Below, in pieces: positions 35,979-46,311 of a stretch of DNA of 64,000 bases (position 1 is its first letter; each line of letters begins with the position of its first letter). Origin of the DNA: WJMB01 sp964581465 (GTDB taxonomy: Bacteria; RBG-13-66-14); the NCBI GenBank assembly GCA_964581465.1, contig CAZOOP010000003.1, positions 62,001-126,000 of the forward strand, in the 5' to 3' direction. Both the position numbers and the translations under genes were made by a program. The notes below the pieces were generated by a model. The model worked only from the letters and a program-made list of their open reading frames with translations. It searched no databases and was not told the origin of the DNA.

Positions 35979-37757
35979 ATGGACAACACCGGTAGGATTA
36001 TCAAGGTCGCCGGACCCCTGGTCGTCGCCGAGGGGATGGCGGGAGTGAAGATGTACGACGTGGTGCTGGTCTCCGAGGCCCGGCTGGTCGGCGAGGTCAT
36101 CGAGCTGCGCGGCGACCGCGCCAGCATCCAGGTCTATGAGGAGACCGGGGGCATCGGCACCGGCGAGCCCGTCTATTCAACCGGCAATCCTCTCTCCGTC
36201 GAGCTGGGACCGGGACTGATGACCAGCATTTACGACGGTATCCAGCGCCCGCTCAACGTCTTGCGCGACAAGGCCGGCGACTTCATCACCCGGGGCATCC
36301 GAGCCCACGGCCTGGACCGCGAGCGTCGCTGGGACTTCAAGGCCACCGCCGAGAAGGGCGCCAAGCTCGCCGCCGGGGACATCCTGGGCACCGTCCAGGA
36401 GACCGAGCTGATCGAGCACCGGGTGATGCTGCCCCCCGGAGTTTCCGGCGAAATCCTCGAACTCGACTCCGGCGAGTACAACATCGAAGAGACCATCGGC
36501 AGGCTGAAAACCGACGCCGGCGAGGAGCTCGAGCTGCGCATGCTGCAGAGCTGGCCCGTGCGCAAGGGCCGCCCCGTCAGCGGCAAGCGCACCCCCAACA
36601 TCCCCCTGGTTACCGGCCAGCGCGTCGTCGACACCTTCTTCCCCGTCGGCAAGGGCGGCACGGCCTGCGTCCCCGGACCCTTCGGCTCGGGCAAGACGGT
36701 CATCCAGCACCAGCTCGCCAAGTACGCCGACGCCGATGTGATCGTCTACGTGGGCTGCGGCGAGCGCGGCAACGAGATGACCGACGTGCTGATGGAGTTT
36801 CCCGAGCTCGAGGACCCGCGCACCGGCGAGGCGCTGATCAAGCGCACCGTGATGATCGCCAACACCAGCAACATGCCTGTGGCCGCCCGCGAAGCCAGTA
36901 TCTACACCGGCATCACCCTGGGTGAATACTACCGCGACATGGGCTACAAGGTCGCCCTGATGGCCGACTCGACCAGCCGCTGGGCCGAGGCCATGCGCGA
37001 GATGTCGGGCCGCCTCGAGGAGATGCCCGGTGAGGAGGGCTACCCCGCCTACCTGGGCACCCAGGTGGCCGCCTTTTACGAGCGCGCCGGCCGCGTCGAG
37101 TGCCTGGGCTCCGACGACCGCGAGGCTTCGCTGACCGTAATCGGAGCCGTCTCACCCGCCGGCGGCGACCTCTCCGATCCCGTCGTCCAAGCCACCCTGC
37201 GCGTCGTCAAGGTCTTCTGGAGCCTCGAGGACAAGCTGGCCTATAAACGCCACTTCCCGGCCATCAGTTGGCTCAACTCCTACTCCCTCTACATCGATTC
37301 CATCGAACCCTGGCTCAAGGAGCACTTCGCCGAGGACTGGACCGGCCTGCGCGACGAAGCCATGGCCCTGTTGCAGCGCGAGGCCGAGCTCGAAGAAATC
37401 GTCCGCCTGGTGGGCATGGAGTCCCTCTCCCCCGACGACCGCCTGGTGATGGAGACCAGCCGCTCAATCCGCGAGGACTTCCTGCACCAGAACGCCTTCC
37501 ACCCCGTCGACACCTTCACCAGCGCCAACAAACAGTACCGGATGCTCAAGCTGGTCATGGAGTTCCATCACGCCGCCAAGGCGGCCCTCGAGAATCCGGA
37601 CGTGGACCACGAGGCGCTGTTCAACCTGCCGGTGCGCGAGCAAATCGCCCGCAGCAAGTACACCGAAGAGGAAAAGGTCGACGAAGAGTTCGGGAACATC
37701 GAGAGCATGCTCTCCAAGCAGATCGAAGAACTCCTCGCCCAGGGCCGCGAGGTCTAG
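35979..37757 (+). CDS. ntpA: V/A-type ATPase catalytic subunit A
   Basis: 592 residues, usual length. Walker A GPFGSGKT (233-240), the catalytic glutamate in VYVGCGERGNEMTDVL, Walker B VALMADSTSRWAEAMREMSG and EEMPGEEGYPAYL. The N-terminal beta-barrel and the ~90-residue non-homologous insert specific to A/V-type A subunits are present (MLPPGVSGEILELDSGEYNI). It hydrolyses or makes ATP in the cytoplasmic head. Separated from ntpG by 4.6 kb and from ntpB by 3.2 kb, unlike the contiguous operons of other bacteria. Confidence 0.96.
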   Translation: MDNTGRIIKVAGPLVVAEGMAGVKMYDVVLVSEARLVGEVIELRGDRASIQVYEETGGIGTGEPVYSTGNPLSVELGPGLMTSIYDGIQRPLNVLRDKAGDFITRGIRAHGLDRERRWDFKATAEKGAKLAAGDILGTVQETELIEHRVMLPPGVSGEILELDSGEYNIEETIGRLKTDAGEELELRMLQSWPVRKGRPVSGKRTPNIPLVTGQRVVDTFFPVGKGGTACVPGPFGSGKTVIQHQLAKYADADVIVYVGCGERGNEMTDVLMEFPELEDPRTGEALIKRTVMIANTSNMPVAAREASIYTGITLGEYYRDMGYKVALMADSTSRWAEAMREMSGRLEEMPGEEGYPAYLGTQVAAFYERAGRVECLGSDDREASLTVIGAVSPAGGDLSDPVVQATLRVVKVFWSLEDKLAYKRHFPAISWLNSYSLYIDSIEPWLKEHFAEDWTGLRDEAMALLQREAELEEIVRLVGMESLSPDDRLVMETSRSIREDFLHQNAFHPVDTFTSANKQYRMLKLVMEFHHAAKAALENPDVDHEALFNLPVREQIARSKYTEEEKVDEEFGNIESMLSKQIEELLAQGREV

Positions 37758-37829
37758 CCGCCGCCTAGACGATACCACGGCCCAGCGGGACCTCGGCGAA
37801 AAGGACCGGCGGGCGCCCCGGCCACGCCC

Positions 37830-37914
37830 GGCGTTGGCACGTTTCTTGCGCACCGCGCCGCGGCTTATGCGACAATCACGCACCCCGCTCTGCTGCAAGA
37901 AACGTGCCAACGCC
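37830..37914. repeat. Dispersed inverted repeat R1, copy 5
   Basis: 20-bp perfect arms (37830-37849, 37895-37914), 45-nt loop, GGCGTTGGCACG variant, 72 nt after the ntpA stop. The loop end CCCCGCTCTGCT resembles that of copy 1 (CCCCGCCCTGCT). Confidence 0.9.
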
Positions 37915-38077
37915 TCCGCGCCGAGCTTCCGAGGGGTTTCGGTGCTGTGTAGCGCTTTCGCCGAGGTCCCGCATGGAGGTTCCCCCTTGTAGTTGTCAGA
38001 CTCATCTTGATACCGGCGCAGTCGACACTGGACATCTTCACCTCTTCGACGGGTGCAGCCAGGCCCCACAGCCGCCC

Positions 38078-39358
38078 ATGAAAATAATCAAGCTCAAGCA
38101 CCTTTTCCTCGTCGCTCTGGTCGTCGTTCTCGGCCCCGCCTGTTCCAGCGATGAAGACGACTTCGCGCAGATGACCCCCTGCGCCGAGGTGACCACCTAT
38201 CACGATCGCGCGGGGATCTGCCCGGCCGACGACCCGCTGGTGAGTTTTTTGGCTCCCCTGGATGACGAGCGCCCCCTGCTGCTGCACGAGGAGGGTCTGG
38301 TCAGCCACGCCGTGCTGCCCGATTGCAGTGTTCTTGAACTCACCATCGACGAGGCGCTGGTGGTTTACCAGCCGCCCGGCCAGGGAGAGCAGGCGGCCTC
38401 ACTGCTGCTGCGGCTCAACGGCGTCGAGGAAACGGTCACCCTCGAGGAGCTGCGCCAGGACAGTTTCGAGCTCAAGGAAGACTACCTGGCCCTGCAGGTG
38501 GTGCGGGTATCGGCCACCGAGGTCTCCGGCGCGGTCTTCGTGCGCTACCCCCATGCCAGTACGTCGCCGCGGCGTCCCGACCCGCAAGATTGGATCATCG
38601 ACACGGTCATCACCGCACCGGAGGATCGTCAGGACTGGACGCCCGAAGAGGACGTGGACGAGGAGACGACGACCTTCCAGCAACTTGTGGGTACCCCGGA
38701 GCTGATCAACCTGGAGCGCTTCATCGAGAACCTGCACGGCGGTGGAATCACCAACTACGCCCTGACGATCCAGGGGCGCTACACCGGCGACGTCTCGATC
38801 ACCGACGCCGAGAGCTTCTACGCCCCCTACCCCCAGGACGTCGAGGAGGGCTCGCGGATCACCGAGCGCGCCAAGGCCGTCGTCCAGCGCTTCTATCTGG
38901 AAGCCCCCGGCTGGAATGTCGTCAACCATCTCACCGTCGAGGCCCTGGACTGGGGCGAGCGGTACCTGGCCAACGTCGGCCAGCGGCTCTTCGGCCGGGA
39001 GATCGGCCTGCTGCTTACCTGGAGCGATCCCGCTTCGGGGACGGTGGTCTACCAGGTCGAGGACACCGTGGGCCTGGTGCGCTGGGAGACCGATCACCGC
39101 TGGTACGTCGACACAGAGCGGATCAGCCGCCGGGTGATCCCCCTGCCCGAGAACCGCCTCTGGTTGGGCGAGGAGCCGCCACCGGGAGTGACTATTCCCG
39201 AGGGGATGATCTCCAGTGGCGAGGTCAGCTTCGAATCGCTCAGCGAGGAAGAGTTCTGGAGCATGATCAACGAGCCCGCCGCCGAGGAGGAAGACGGGGA
39301 AGACGCCGAGGGCGAGGGGGATACCGACGGCGGCGGTGGTGAAACCGATGACGGCTAG
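38078..39358 (+). CDS. Putative lipoprotein, unknown function
   Basis: 426 residues. Signal peptide KHLFLVALVVVLGPACSSDE with a lipobox-like GPAC. The mature part is acidic and beta-rich; its end is a low-complexity Glu/Asp/Gly tail of about 25 residues. No family recognised. An in-frame upstream ATG lies inside repeat R1 and is not used; ATG 38078 begins the signal peptide. The following cyclase-like gene starts 12 nt after its stop, so the pair is likely one transcript inserted between ntpA and ntpB. Confidence 0.65.
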   Translation: MKIIKLKHLFLVALVVVLGPACSSDEDDFAQMTPCAEVTTYHDRAGICPADDPLVSFLAPLDDERPLLLHEEGLVSHAVLPDCSVLELTIDEALVVYQPPGQGEQAASLLLRLNGVEETVTLEELRQDSFELKEDYLALQVVRVSATEVSGAVFVRYPHASTSPRRPDPQDWIIDTVITAPEDRQDWTPEEDVDEETTTFQQLVGTPELINLERFIENLHGGGITNYALTIQGRYTGDVSITDAESFYAPYPQDVEEGSRITERAKAVVQRFYLEAPGWNVVNHLTVEALDWGERYLANVGQRLFGREIGLLLTWSDPASGTVVYQVEDTVGLVRWETDHRWYVDTERISRRVIPLPENRLWLGEEPPPGVTIPEGMISSGEVSFESLSEEEFWSMINEPAAEEEDGEDAEGEGDTDGGGGETDDG

Positions 39359-39370
39359 GCGGGGCGGGCG

Positions 39371-40636
39371 ATGACGTCCGACCGCTCGTACCTGCCCGTC
39401 GTCTTCACCGACCTGACGGCCTCCAAGCTGGCCGCCGGCAGCCTGCCGGACTACGTTTACGCCGAGTTCCTGCGGGCGCACAGCCGCATCGCCCTGGAGA
39501 CGGCCCGGCGGGTCAGCGCGGAGCGCGGGCTGCCCCACAAACCGACCAACCTGGGTGACGGTAACCTGTTCTTTTTCAACGAAGCTGATGAGGCGCTGAT
39601 CTTCGCCCTCTGCCTGTCGGCGCGGTGGAAAGCCTATCGCCGGGATTCCATCAGGCCCTGTCTGGGCGGGTTGGGCGAAGCCGACGCTCGGCGGGTTCTA
39701 CGGATGCGCGGCGCGGTGCACTTCGGTCTGATCCAGCATGAGAACCTGGAGGAGTTCGCCAGCGAGCTCAACCTCTCCCGGGCGCTGAGTACGGCGCATG
39801 TCCTCAACACACGCGCCGAGCCCGGTGAGGTGCTGGCCAGCGAGACCGTTCTCTCCCTGACCGAGGGCCGTTTCTACGACGTCGAGCACCGCGGCCGTTT
39901 CGATCCCCTGGGCGGGGTTGAGACCGAAGATGAGGCATCGCGGGCGGGGATGCTGACCCACTACGTTGTCGAGGGGATGTCTGCGCCGCCGGGGGGCGGC
40001 GAGCCCCTGGTGGGCCTCCCGCGACCCCAACGCCGTCGTCTGGCCCGGGACTGGTACTGGTACGCCTTTTATCTCACCGGTATCCGGGGGGCGATTCTGG
40101 AGGCCGTCACGGGGTTTCGCAGGGCGGTCGAGTACAACCCGGAGCTGGCCCGCGCCTGGAACAACCTGGGTTCGCTGCTGACCGAGCTGGCTGATCTCTC
40201 GGCGGCTCGATCGGCCCTGGAGCGGGCCATCGAACTGAATCCCGATTCCGCCGCCTTCCACGCCAACCTGAGCGCCGCACGCTACGCCGCCGGCGACTTC
40301 GCCGGCGCCGGAGTGGCCGCCCGACGGGCCGTGGAACTCGATCCCGATCTGGAAACGGCCCAGTTCAACCTGGGCAACGCCCTCTGGGAAGAGGGTCGTC
40401 TGGAGGAAGCCGCCGAGTGCTTCCGGCGCAGTTGGGAACTCAACCCGGCCTTTCACCAGGCCCCCTACAACCTGGCCTGCGTGCAGAGCGTCCTGGAGCG
40501 CTTCGACGAGGCCCTGGCCGCCCTCGAACGAGCCCTCGAGCTGCGCCCCGAGCTCATCGCCCGGGCCATCGAGGATGAAGACCTGGCCAAGCTGCGCGGC
40601 CACCCGCGCTTCGCCGAGCTGACGACGGAGATCTAG
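39371..40636 (+). CDS. Cyclase-like domain plus TPR protein
   Basis: 421 residues. Residues ~8-190 resemble a class III nucleotidyl cyclase: LPVVFTDLTASKLAAG (first metal Asp), KPTNLGDGNLFFF (second Asp), RGAVHFGLIQHEN, and LNLSRALSTAHVLNTRAEPG where cyclases read VNxAARLxxxAxPG. The transition-state Asn and Arg appear replaced (Ser and Val), so catalysis is doubtful. Residues ~240-400 are TPR repeats (ARAWNNLGSLLTELADLSAA, AFHANLSAARYAAGDF, AQFNLGNALWEEGRLEEA) closed by DLAKLRGHPRFAEL, a TPR end-of-group motif. Probably a cytoplasmic signalling or scaffold protein. Confidence 0.7.
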   Translation: MTSDRSYLPVVFTDLTASKLAAGSLPDYVYAEFLRAHSRIALETARRVSAERGLPHKPTNLGDGNLFFFNEADEALIFALCLSARWKAYRRDSIRPCLGGLGEADARRVLRMRGAVHFGLIQHENLEEFASELNLSRALSTAHVLNTRAEPGEVLASETVLSLTEGRFYDVEHRGRFDPLGGVETEDEASRAGMLTHYVVEGMSAPPGGGEPLVGLPRPQRRRLARDWYWYAFYLTGIRGAILEAVTGFRRAVEYNPELARAWNNLGSLLTELADLSAARSALERAIELNPDSAAFHANLSAARYAAGDFAGAGVAARRAVELDPDLETAQFNLGNALWEEGRLEEAAECFRRSWELNPAFHQAPYNLACVQSVLERFDEALAALERALELRPELIARAIEDEDLAKLRGHPRFAELTTEI

Positions 40637-40943
40637 CCGTTGGCGGGCGGTTCTCCATCGCAGGAGACCGGTACAAGGCACTATCGATGGAAGGGCTGGT
40701 GGGAATACAGTCCTCCAACAGCTCTCTCCAGGCCGCCCGCAAGCTGGTGCTAACGCGAACCGCGGCGGCGCGCAGCCGATGAAGCTTATCCGTGCACCTG
40801 CAAGCCCCCGTCGACTGCAACCACGTATTGACATCCCAGCCGACAGCTATTAAGAGCGATCAACACTTCGCCGGCGTCTAACCGAACGTAATCAATCAAG
40901 TAGATATCCGGCGCACAGACAGACATCAACGAGGATAGACACG
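40637..40943. other. Intergenic before ntpB
   Basis: Some 300 bases without a gene. GAGGA lies 8 nt before the ntpB ATG. No confident promoter or terminator. Confidence 0.4.
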
Positions 40944-42369
<1,426 letters not shown>

Positions 42370-42377
<8 letters not shown>

Positions 42378-42843
42378 GCGCCTGGTCGTCTACGATTCGA
42401 TCTTCGGCAATACCGAGCGTATCGCCCGGGCCGTCGCCGAGGTTCTGGAAGCCCCGATCAAGCGGGCTTCCAGGATCGCCCCGGCGGATCTCACCACCCT
42501 CGAACTCCTCGTCGTCGGCTCGCCCACCCGAGCCTTCAACCCCACCTCCGAGGCCAAGAGCCTCTTCGGCCTCCTGCCCGTCGGCGCGCTGGAGGGCGTA
42601 CGGGCGGCCGCCTTCGACACCCGCCTGGATACCGAGCGGGTCAAGTCCGGCGCCTTCAACCTCTTCTCACGGATGTTCGGCTACGCCGTCGCCAAGCTGG
42701 TCAAGCGCCTGCGCCGCCGCGGGGCCGAGATCATCACCGAGCCGACCTGGTTCTTTGTCCAAGACTCCGAGGGACCGCTGGTCGAAGGCGAGCTCGAACG
42801 CGCCCGGACCTGGGCGGAGGGGTTGATTGCCGACTCGCCGTAA
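42370..42843 (+). CDS. Flavodoxin-family protein
   Basis: 157 residues. The N-terminus KRLVVYDSIFGNTERIARAV is the FMN phosphate-binding loop (S/TxxGNT), and VVGSPTRAFNPTSEAKSL and AAFDTRLD follow the flavodoxin order. FMN-dependent electron carrier or flavodoxin-like protein. Starts inside ntpB (8-nt overlap), so it is translationally coupled to the ATPase; a functional tie is unknown. An earlier in-frame start within ntpB is less likely. Confidence 0.85.
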
Positions 42844-43154
42844 ACCGTCGAGGAGCCGCAAGCTGATTTCGTGTACCAGCCCACCCCAACAAGGGATGGG
42901 CTTCGTCATTTGCGATGACTGTATCATTCCGGTCACTCGAAACTTCTGTTTGCTCATTATTTCTTCTCAATTTGCCATATTCGGCCATCCTGAACAATAG
43001 GGCGATAACAGCACGTCGGGTTCTTGACAACAATCAATTAAGCAGATAAGTTAGCATGGCTGTGGCAAGTTCTCAGGCACTGAAAAGATGTCCGTTCCAA
43101 GTCACAGATGTATCCCCTTTTCTAACCTATTACCTACAACTGAAGGGATTATCC
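42844..43154. other. Intergenic with promoter
   Basis: AT-richer 310 bases after the flavodoxin gene; holds the promoter listed separately and no gene. Confidence 0.45.
43024..43052 (+). promoter_or_regulatory. Promoter of the small secreted protein
   Basis: TTGACA, 17-nt spacer, TAAGTT, about 95 nt before the AAGGGA/ATG at 43155. Confidence 0.62.
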
Positions 43155-43655
43155 ATGAAGAAGCTGACAACTCTACTGCTCCTCGTTCTGGCTCTCGGCG
43201 CTTTCGCTGACTTCCAAATCGACTTCCCCCTGGCCAGCGATACTTGGGAGGTCGTCAGCGACCCCTACTGGTGGAACATCGGCGACACCGTCTACGGCGA
43301 CCGCGACCTGGGCACCGATGATATCACTCAGCTCGATATCTACCTGCCGCTCGATTCGAACTCCCTGACCGCTTCGGGCTTTGTCGACTTGGATATCCGC
43401 TTCGACGGCAACACGATAGCCAGCTTCACCATCATCAATACCGACGGAATGCTGGTCGAAAGGACCATCGATCTCTCCAGCTCACCGGTCACCCCCACCG
43501 GCACCATGGAGTTCCGTTATTACGAGACCAACCAGGTCGCCGGTGGTCAGGGCTCGATTATCCCGGCCGACACCGGCGGAACCGTCGACTTCACCACCGG
43601 CGGCAGTAATATCGTCGAGAGCAGCTTCGGCCAGATCAAGGCGGAGTTCAAATAA
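43155..43655 (+). CDS. Small secreted protein with IKAEF-type C-terminus
   Basis: 166 residues. Signal peptide KKLTTLLLLVLALGAFA, then an acidic beta-rich body with many Asp, Thr and Ser (DITQLDIYLPLDSNSLTASG), probably a single extracellular sandwich. No family recognised. It ends SSFGQIKAEFK, closely similar to LSWGAVKADF at the end of the DNRLRE protein at 54007-54642; this may be a shared sorting tail. Ribosome site AAGGGA; own promoter; a GC hairpin follows. Confidence 0.72.
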   Translation: MKKLTTLLLLVLALGAFADFQIDFPLASDTWEVVSDPYWWNIGDTVYGDRDLGTDDITQLDIYLPLDSNSLTASGFVDLDIRFDGNTIASFTIINTDGMLVERTIDLSSSPVTPTGTMEFRYYETNQVAGGQGSIIPADTGGTVDFTTGGSNIVESSFGQIKAEFK

Positions 43656-43680
43656 CTGAAAACCGTCCGTAAATCAATCC

Positions 43681-43702
43681 GGGGGCCGCAAGAGCGGTCC
43701 CC
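43681..43702 (+). terminator. GC-rich hairpin, possible terminator
   Basis: GGGGGCCGC / GCGGTCCCC, 9 bp with one G-U, 4-nt loop AAGA; tail GTGTTGTAT is only moderately T-rich. Confidence 0.55.
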
Positions 43703-43767
43703 GTGTTGTATACTGATTGTGTTAGAGTCGACCGCTGATCGCCACCCAACGCGCCACCGACAGCTCA

Positions 43768-44088
43768 ATGGCTGACACCCTGACGTTCCTGATCCCCTTC
43801 GGCCTGTTCTACCTGGTGATGGTGATTATCGCCGCTCGGGTGGGTCGGCGGCGTGGTCGTACCCTGCAGGCGATCCTGCTGACCCTCTTCCTGGGCTTTC
43901 CGGGGCTGTTGATCGTTCTGTTCATGTCTTCCAAGAAGAAACCGGCGAAGAGCGCGCCGCTGCGCAACGTCAACCCGACACCGCGACCGCGCCGCCCGAT
44001 CATGCTGGACTGCCCGGGCTGCGGCGCCCCGGTCCGCGAGGGCGCCTCGCGCTGTCCCTACTGTGCCGCACACCTGGGCTGGGAATGA
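43768..44088 (+). CDS. Small membrane protein with C-terminal zinc ribbon
   Basis: 106 residues. Two membrane segments (LTFLIPFGLFYLVMVIIAA and ILLTLFLGFPGLLIVLFM), a basic linker, then a zinc-ribbon knuckle pair CPGCGAP and CPYCAAHLGW at the C-terminus. This small architecture is common but uncharacterised. Followed 57 nt later by repeat R1 copy 6. Confidence 0.7.
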   Translation: MADTLTFLIPFGLFYLVMVIIAARVGRRRGRTLQAILLTLFLGFPGLLIVLFMSSKKKPAKSAPLRNVNPTPRPRRPIMLDCPGCGAPVREGASRCPYCAAHLGWE

Positions 44089-44145
44089 GCCAGCGGCCGC
44101 GCCGCCGCAACACCGGCTTCCACCAGAAGAACCGTTGATTGCAAT

Positions 44146-44226
44146 CGGCGTTGGCACGTTTCTTGCGGAGGCGGACGCTGGAACTGATTAACCAGAACCC
44201 CTTGCGCAAGAAACGTGCCAACGCCG
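44146..44226. repeat. Dispersed inverted repeat R1, copy 6
   Basis: 22-bp perfect arms (44146-44167, 44205-44226), 37-nt loop, GGCGTTGGCACG variant. The loop GAGGCGGACGCTGGAACTGA and onward closely matches the reverse complement of the copy 3 loop. Confidence 0.92.
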
Positions 44227-44859
44227 CGCCGCCGGAGGCCCGAAGCATTCGTTTGCTGGGCAGCGGCCGGTGTCGCGGCGGCGCTGTCTGGGCGTGCTGC
44301 AAGAACTAGGCGGCCGAGCGGAGGTTACCTGGGCGGGCCGCCCAGGCGGCCCTCTCGACCGCGGGGTTGACCGGCTGGTTCGATCAGCCGGCGAAAACAT
44401 AGTCTAAGATATAAGTAGAACAGAGATTATCACTCGGTTTCAGACCATTGCATTTCGCTGATAAATGATAGATTGTCAAGCATTGCTTGATAGTCCAATG
44501 CGTCCTTATCATCCGGCTGATTCGAGACTATAATCGTAGACTTGCATGGAATACAGTTGGAGGTAGGAAGTCGGTCCCGGGCAAAGAGCGTGGAAGTTGA
44601 GAGTGAGCGTTAGGCTCACAGCGGTCTGTTGCTTGCTATAGCGCTTGCGTCAACCATCCGCTTTCGAAGGTTGACGACACGGATGAGCGGTATCGGGCAT
44701 AGCATCAAAAACCCTTCGATACGGTTATCCATTCTTATCATGCCGGTCCAGTTTGTGTTGATAATCAACCATAAACAACACCGCCGGGCCGATGTGATCT
44801 GACACCCGGCCCAAACCGATCGCGATGAAACACCAGGCGGCTCGTTTCACCGCGTGCCG
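44227..44859. other. Intergenic, AT-richer, nothing recognised
   Basis: About 630 bases. No supported gene; some short inverted words (for example TGTCAAGCATTGCTTGATAG) but no repeat family member identified. Confidence 0.4.
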
Positions 44860-45462
44860 CTACTCCTGAACATAGTTGAGCTCCCAGAGCCAGTCGGAGT
44901 TGTAATCCGCGTCGTCGTCGTCGACGGCGATGCGAATCAGGCCGGTGTCTTCGGCGAACCAGTAGTTCTCCTTGTAATCGCTGTCGCTCCAGCCGTCGGG
45001 TTTGGGTATCAGCGAGACCAGCACGACGTCCTCGAAGTGACCGGCGGGTAGGTCGAAGACGGCGTCGGTGTGGACGATGCGGCAATCCCAGCGCACCCCG
45101 GCGTCGTCATCGAAGCTCCAGGCGCTTCCGGTGGTGATGGGCGTCTTGAGCACGATGCGCGGGTTGGTCTCGCCGTCGCGCAGCACCCGCAGCTCACCGT
45201 CGGCGGTGTGGGTCCAGGTCTGGTTCCCGGTGTCGCCCAGCACCATCTCGATGGTCCAGTCCGAGCCGTCGTGGGCGGTGCATTCGAGGCTCAGGTCGTC
45301 GCCGTCCTCGGGCAGTTCCCAGACGTAGTCCCAGAGCCGTCCCTCGTCGAAGGGCATGTAGGCGTAGGTGGGGCCGAGTTCGTCTTCGGTTTCATCGTCG
45401 CAGCCGGCCAGGGCGAGCGGCAGGGCCGCCGCGAGCAGCAGACAGAGGGGGAAGCGCCGCAT
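44860..45462 (-). CDS. Putative lipoprotein, unknown function
   Basis: 200 residues. Signal peptide with a textbook lipobox LALAGC, an acidic linker DDETEDE, then a tryptophan-rich beta domain (WDYVWELPEDG, GSAWSFDDDAGVRWDCRIV, YKENYWFAEDTGLIRI). The pattern suits a small periplasmic beta barrel or calycin-like fold; no family recognised. Own near-perfect promoter; no terminator found after the stop. Confidence 0.72.
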   Translation of the reverse strand: MRRFPLCLLLAAALPLALAGCDDETEDELGPTYAYMPFDEGRLWDYVWELPEDGDDLSLECTAHDGSDWTIEMVLGDTGNQTWTHTADGELRVLRDGETNPRIVLKTPITTGSAWSFDDDAGVRWDCRIVHTDAVFDLPAGHFEDVVLVSLIPKPDGWSDSDYKENYWFAEDTGLIRIAVDDDDADYNSDWLWELNYVQE

Positions 45463-45519
45463 AGACCATCCTTGGACGGGCGGCGGTGGCCGCCGGTGGT
45501 TTCACCAATCGACCGTGCG

Positions 45520-45548
45520 ATTATACCGGTGTCGAGCTGTGGTGACAA
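45520..45548 (-). promoter_or_regulatory. Near-consensus promoter of the lipoprotein gene
   Basis: Minus strand TTGTCA, 17-nt spacer, TATAAT. Predicted start near 45513, about 50 nt of leader. Confidence 0.82.
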
Positions 45549-45855
45549 GGCGCCGCCGGCGATCCGTGGAAACTCTGCGCCGCTCTCAGCGTAAGCTGCC
45601 AAGGCAATACAGATCATACTCGACAGCTGGAAGCAAGTAGAAACTGCGTGGGCCGTTTGACGAAAAAGGCTGATAGAGACCAGGGCTTGTAAGCCTGTTA
45701 TCTTACGCTTAGTTTTGAAAAGTGAGCAGATTAGGACCAAAGCGCTTGTTTACACGGATTATCGTTTCTCGTACCAGTGATCTTGCGATAACGACCTTTC
45801 ATCGATTTCTATCAACGATCTATATATGGCTGTTGAAAAAACCTGTTATCTACTA
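45549..45855. other. Intergenic, nothing recognised
   Basis: About 300 AT-richer bases between the lipoprotein promoter and repeat R3 copy 3. Confidence 0.4.
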
Positions 45856-46212
45856 GGCATCACACACGATCCCGGACCAGCTCACTCCAACTCGATACTC
45901 CGACCCCCTTCGATAATACGGCTGAGACGAGGCCTTGCTGAATCAAGTTCAGCCTGTAACCTTATCCCCACGGTGCTCACTCATTATATATGCATGTTGG
46001 CAAGCTGGTAGGGATCGAAGCATCTTTATCGAGGATAACGGTTTCAAGCAGTTTTAGTGTGTAGTTACGTAGTTGCGGGCACCTAAAGAATGTGGTAATC
46101 CACGTACCTGCCACAAGCATCTCGCTCGATGTGTGCTCCTGTTTAAAAGCTAACTGCTTTTATCTAAATGTTATCTAGTAACACTATGATCCGATACCGC
46201 TTAGTAATCCCT
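45856..46212 (+). repeat. Non-coding repeat R3, copy 3 (diverged)
   Basis: Same word order as 53278-53640 (GGCATCACACACG at the start, CACGTACCTGCCACAAGCAT, ATCTAGTAACACTATG and TAATCCC at the end) but much more diverged, by eye around two thirds identical. Confidence 0.65.
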
Positions 46213-46311
46213 TGACTTGTTCATCCACAATCGAACAAGATTATTATCTGGTACTTGTTGATTTCCCGCCTTCACCGATCTTATTCCGGCACCAGTAAAC
46301 CAGGAGTCCCG

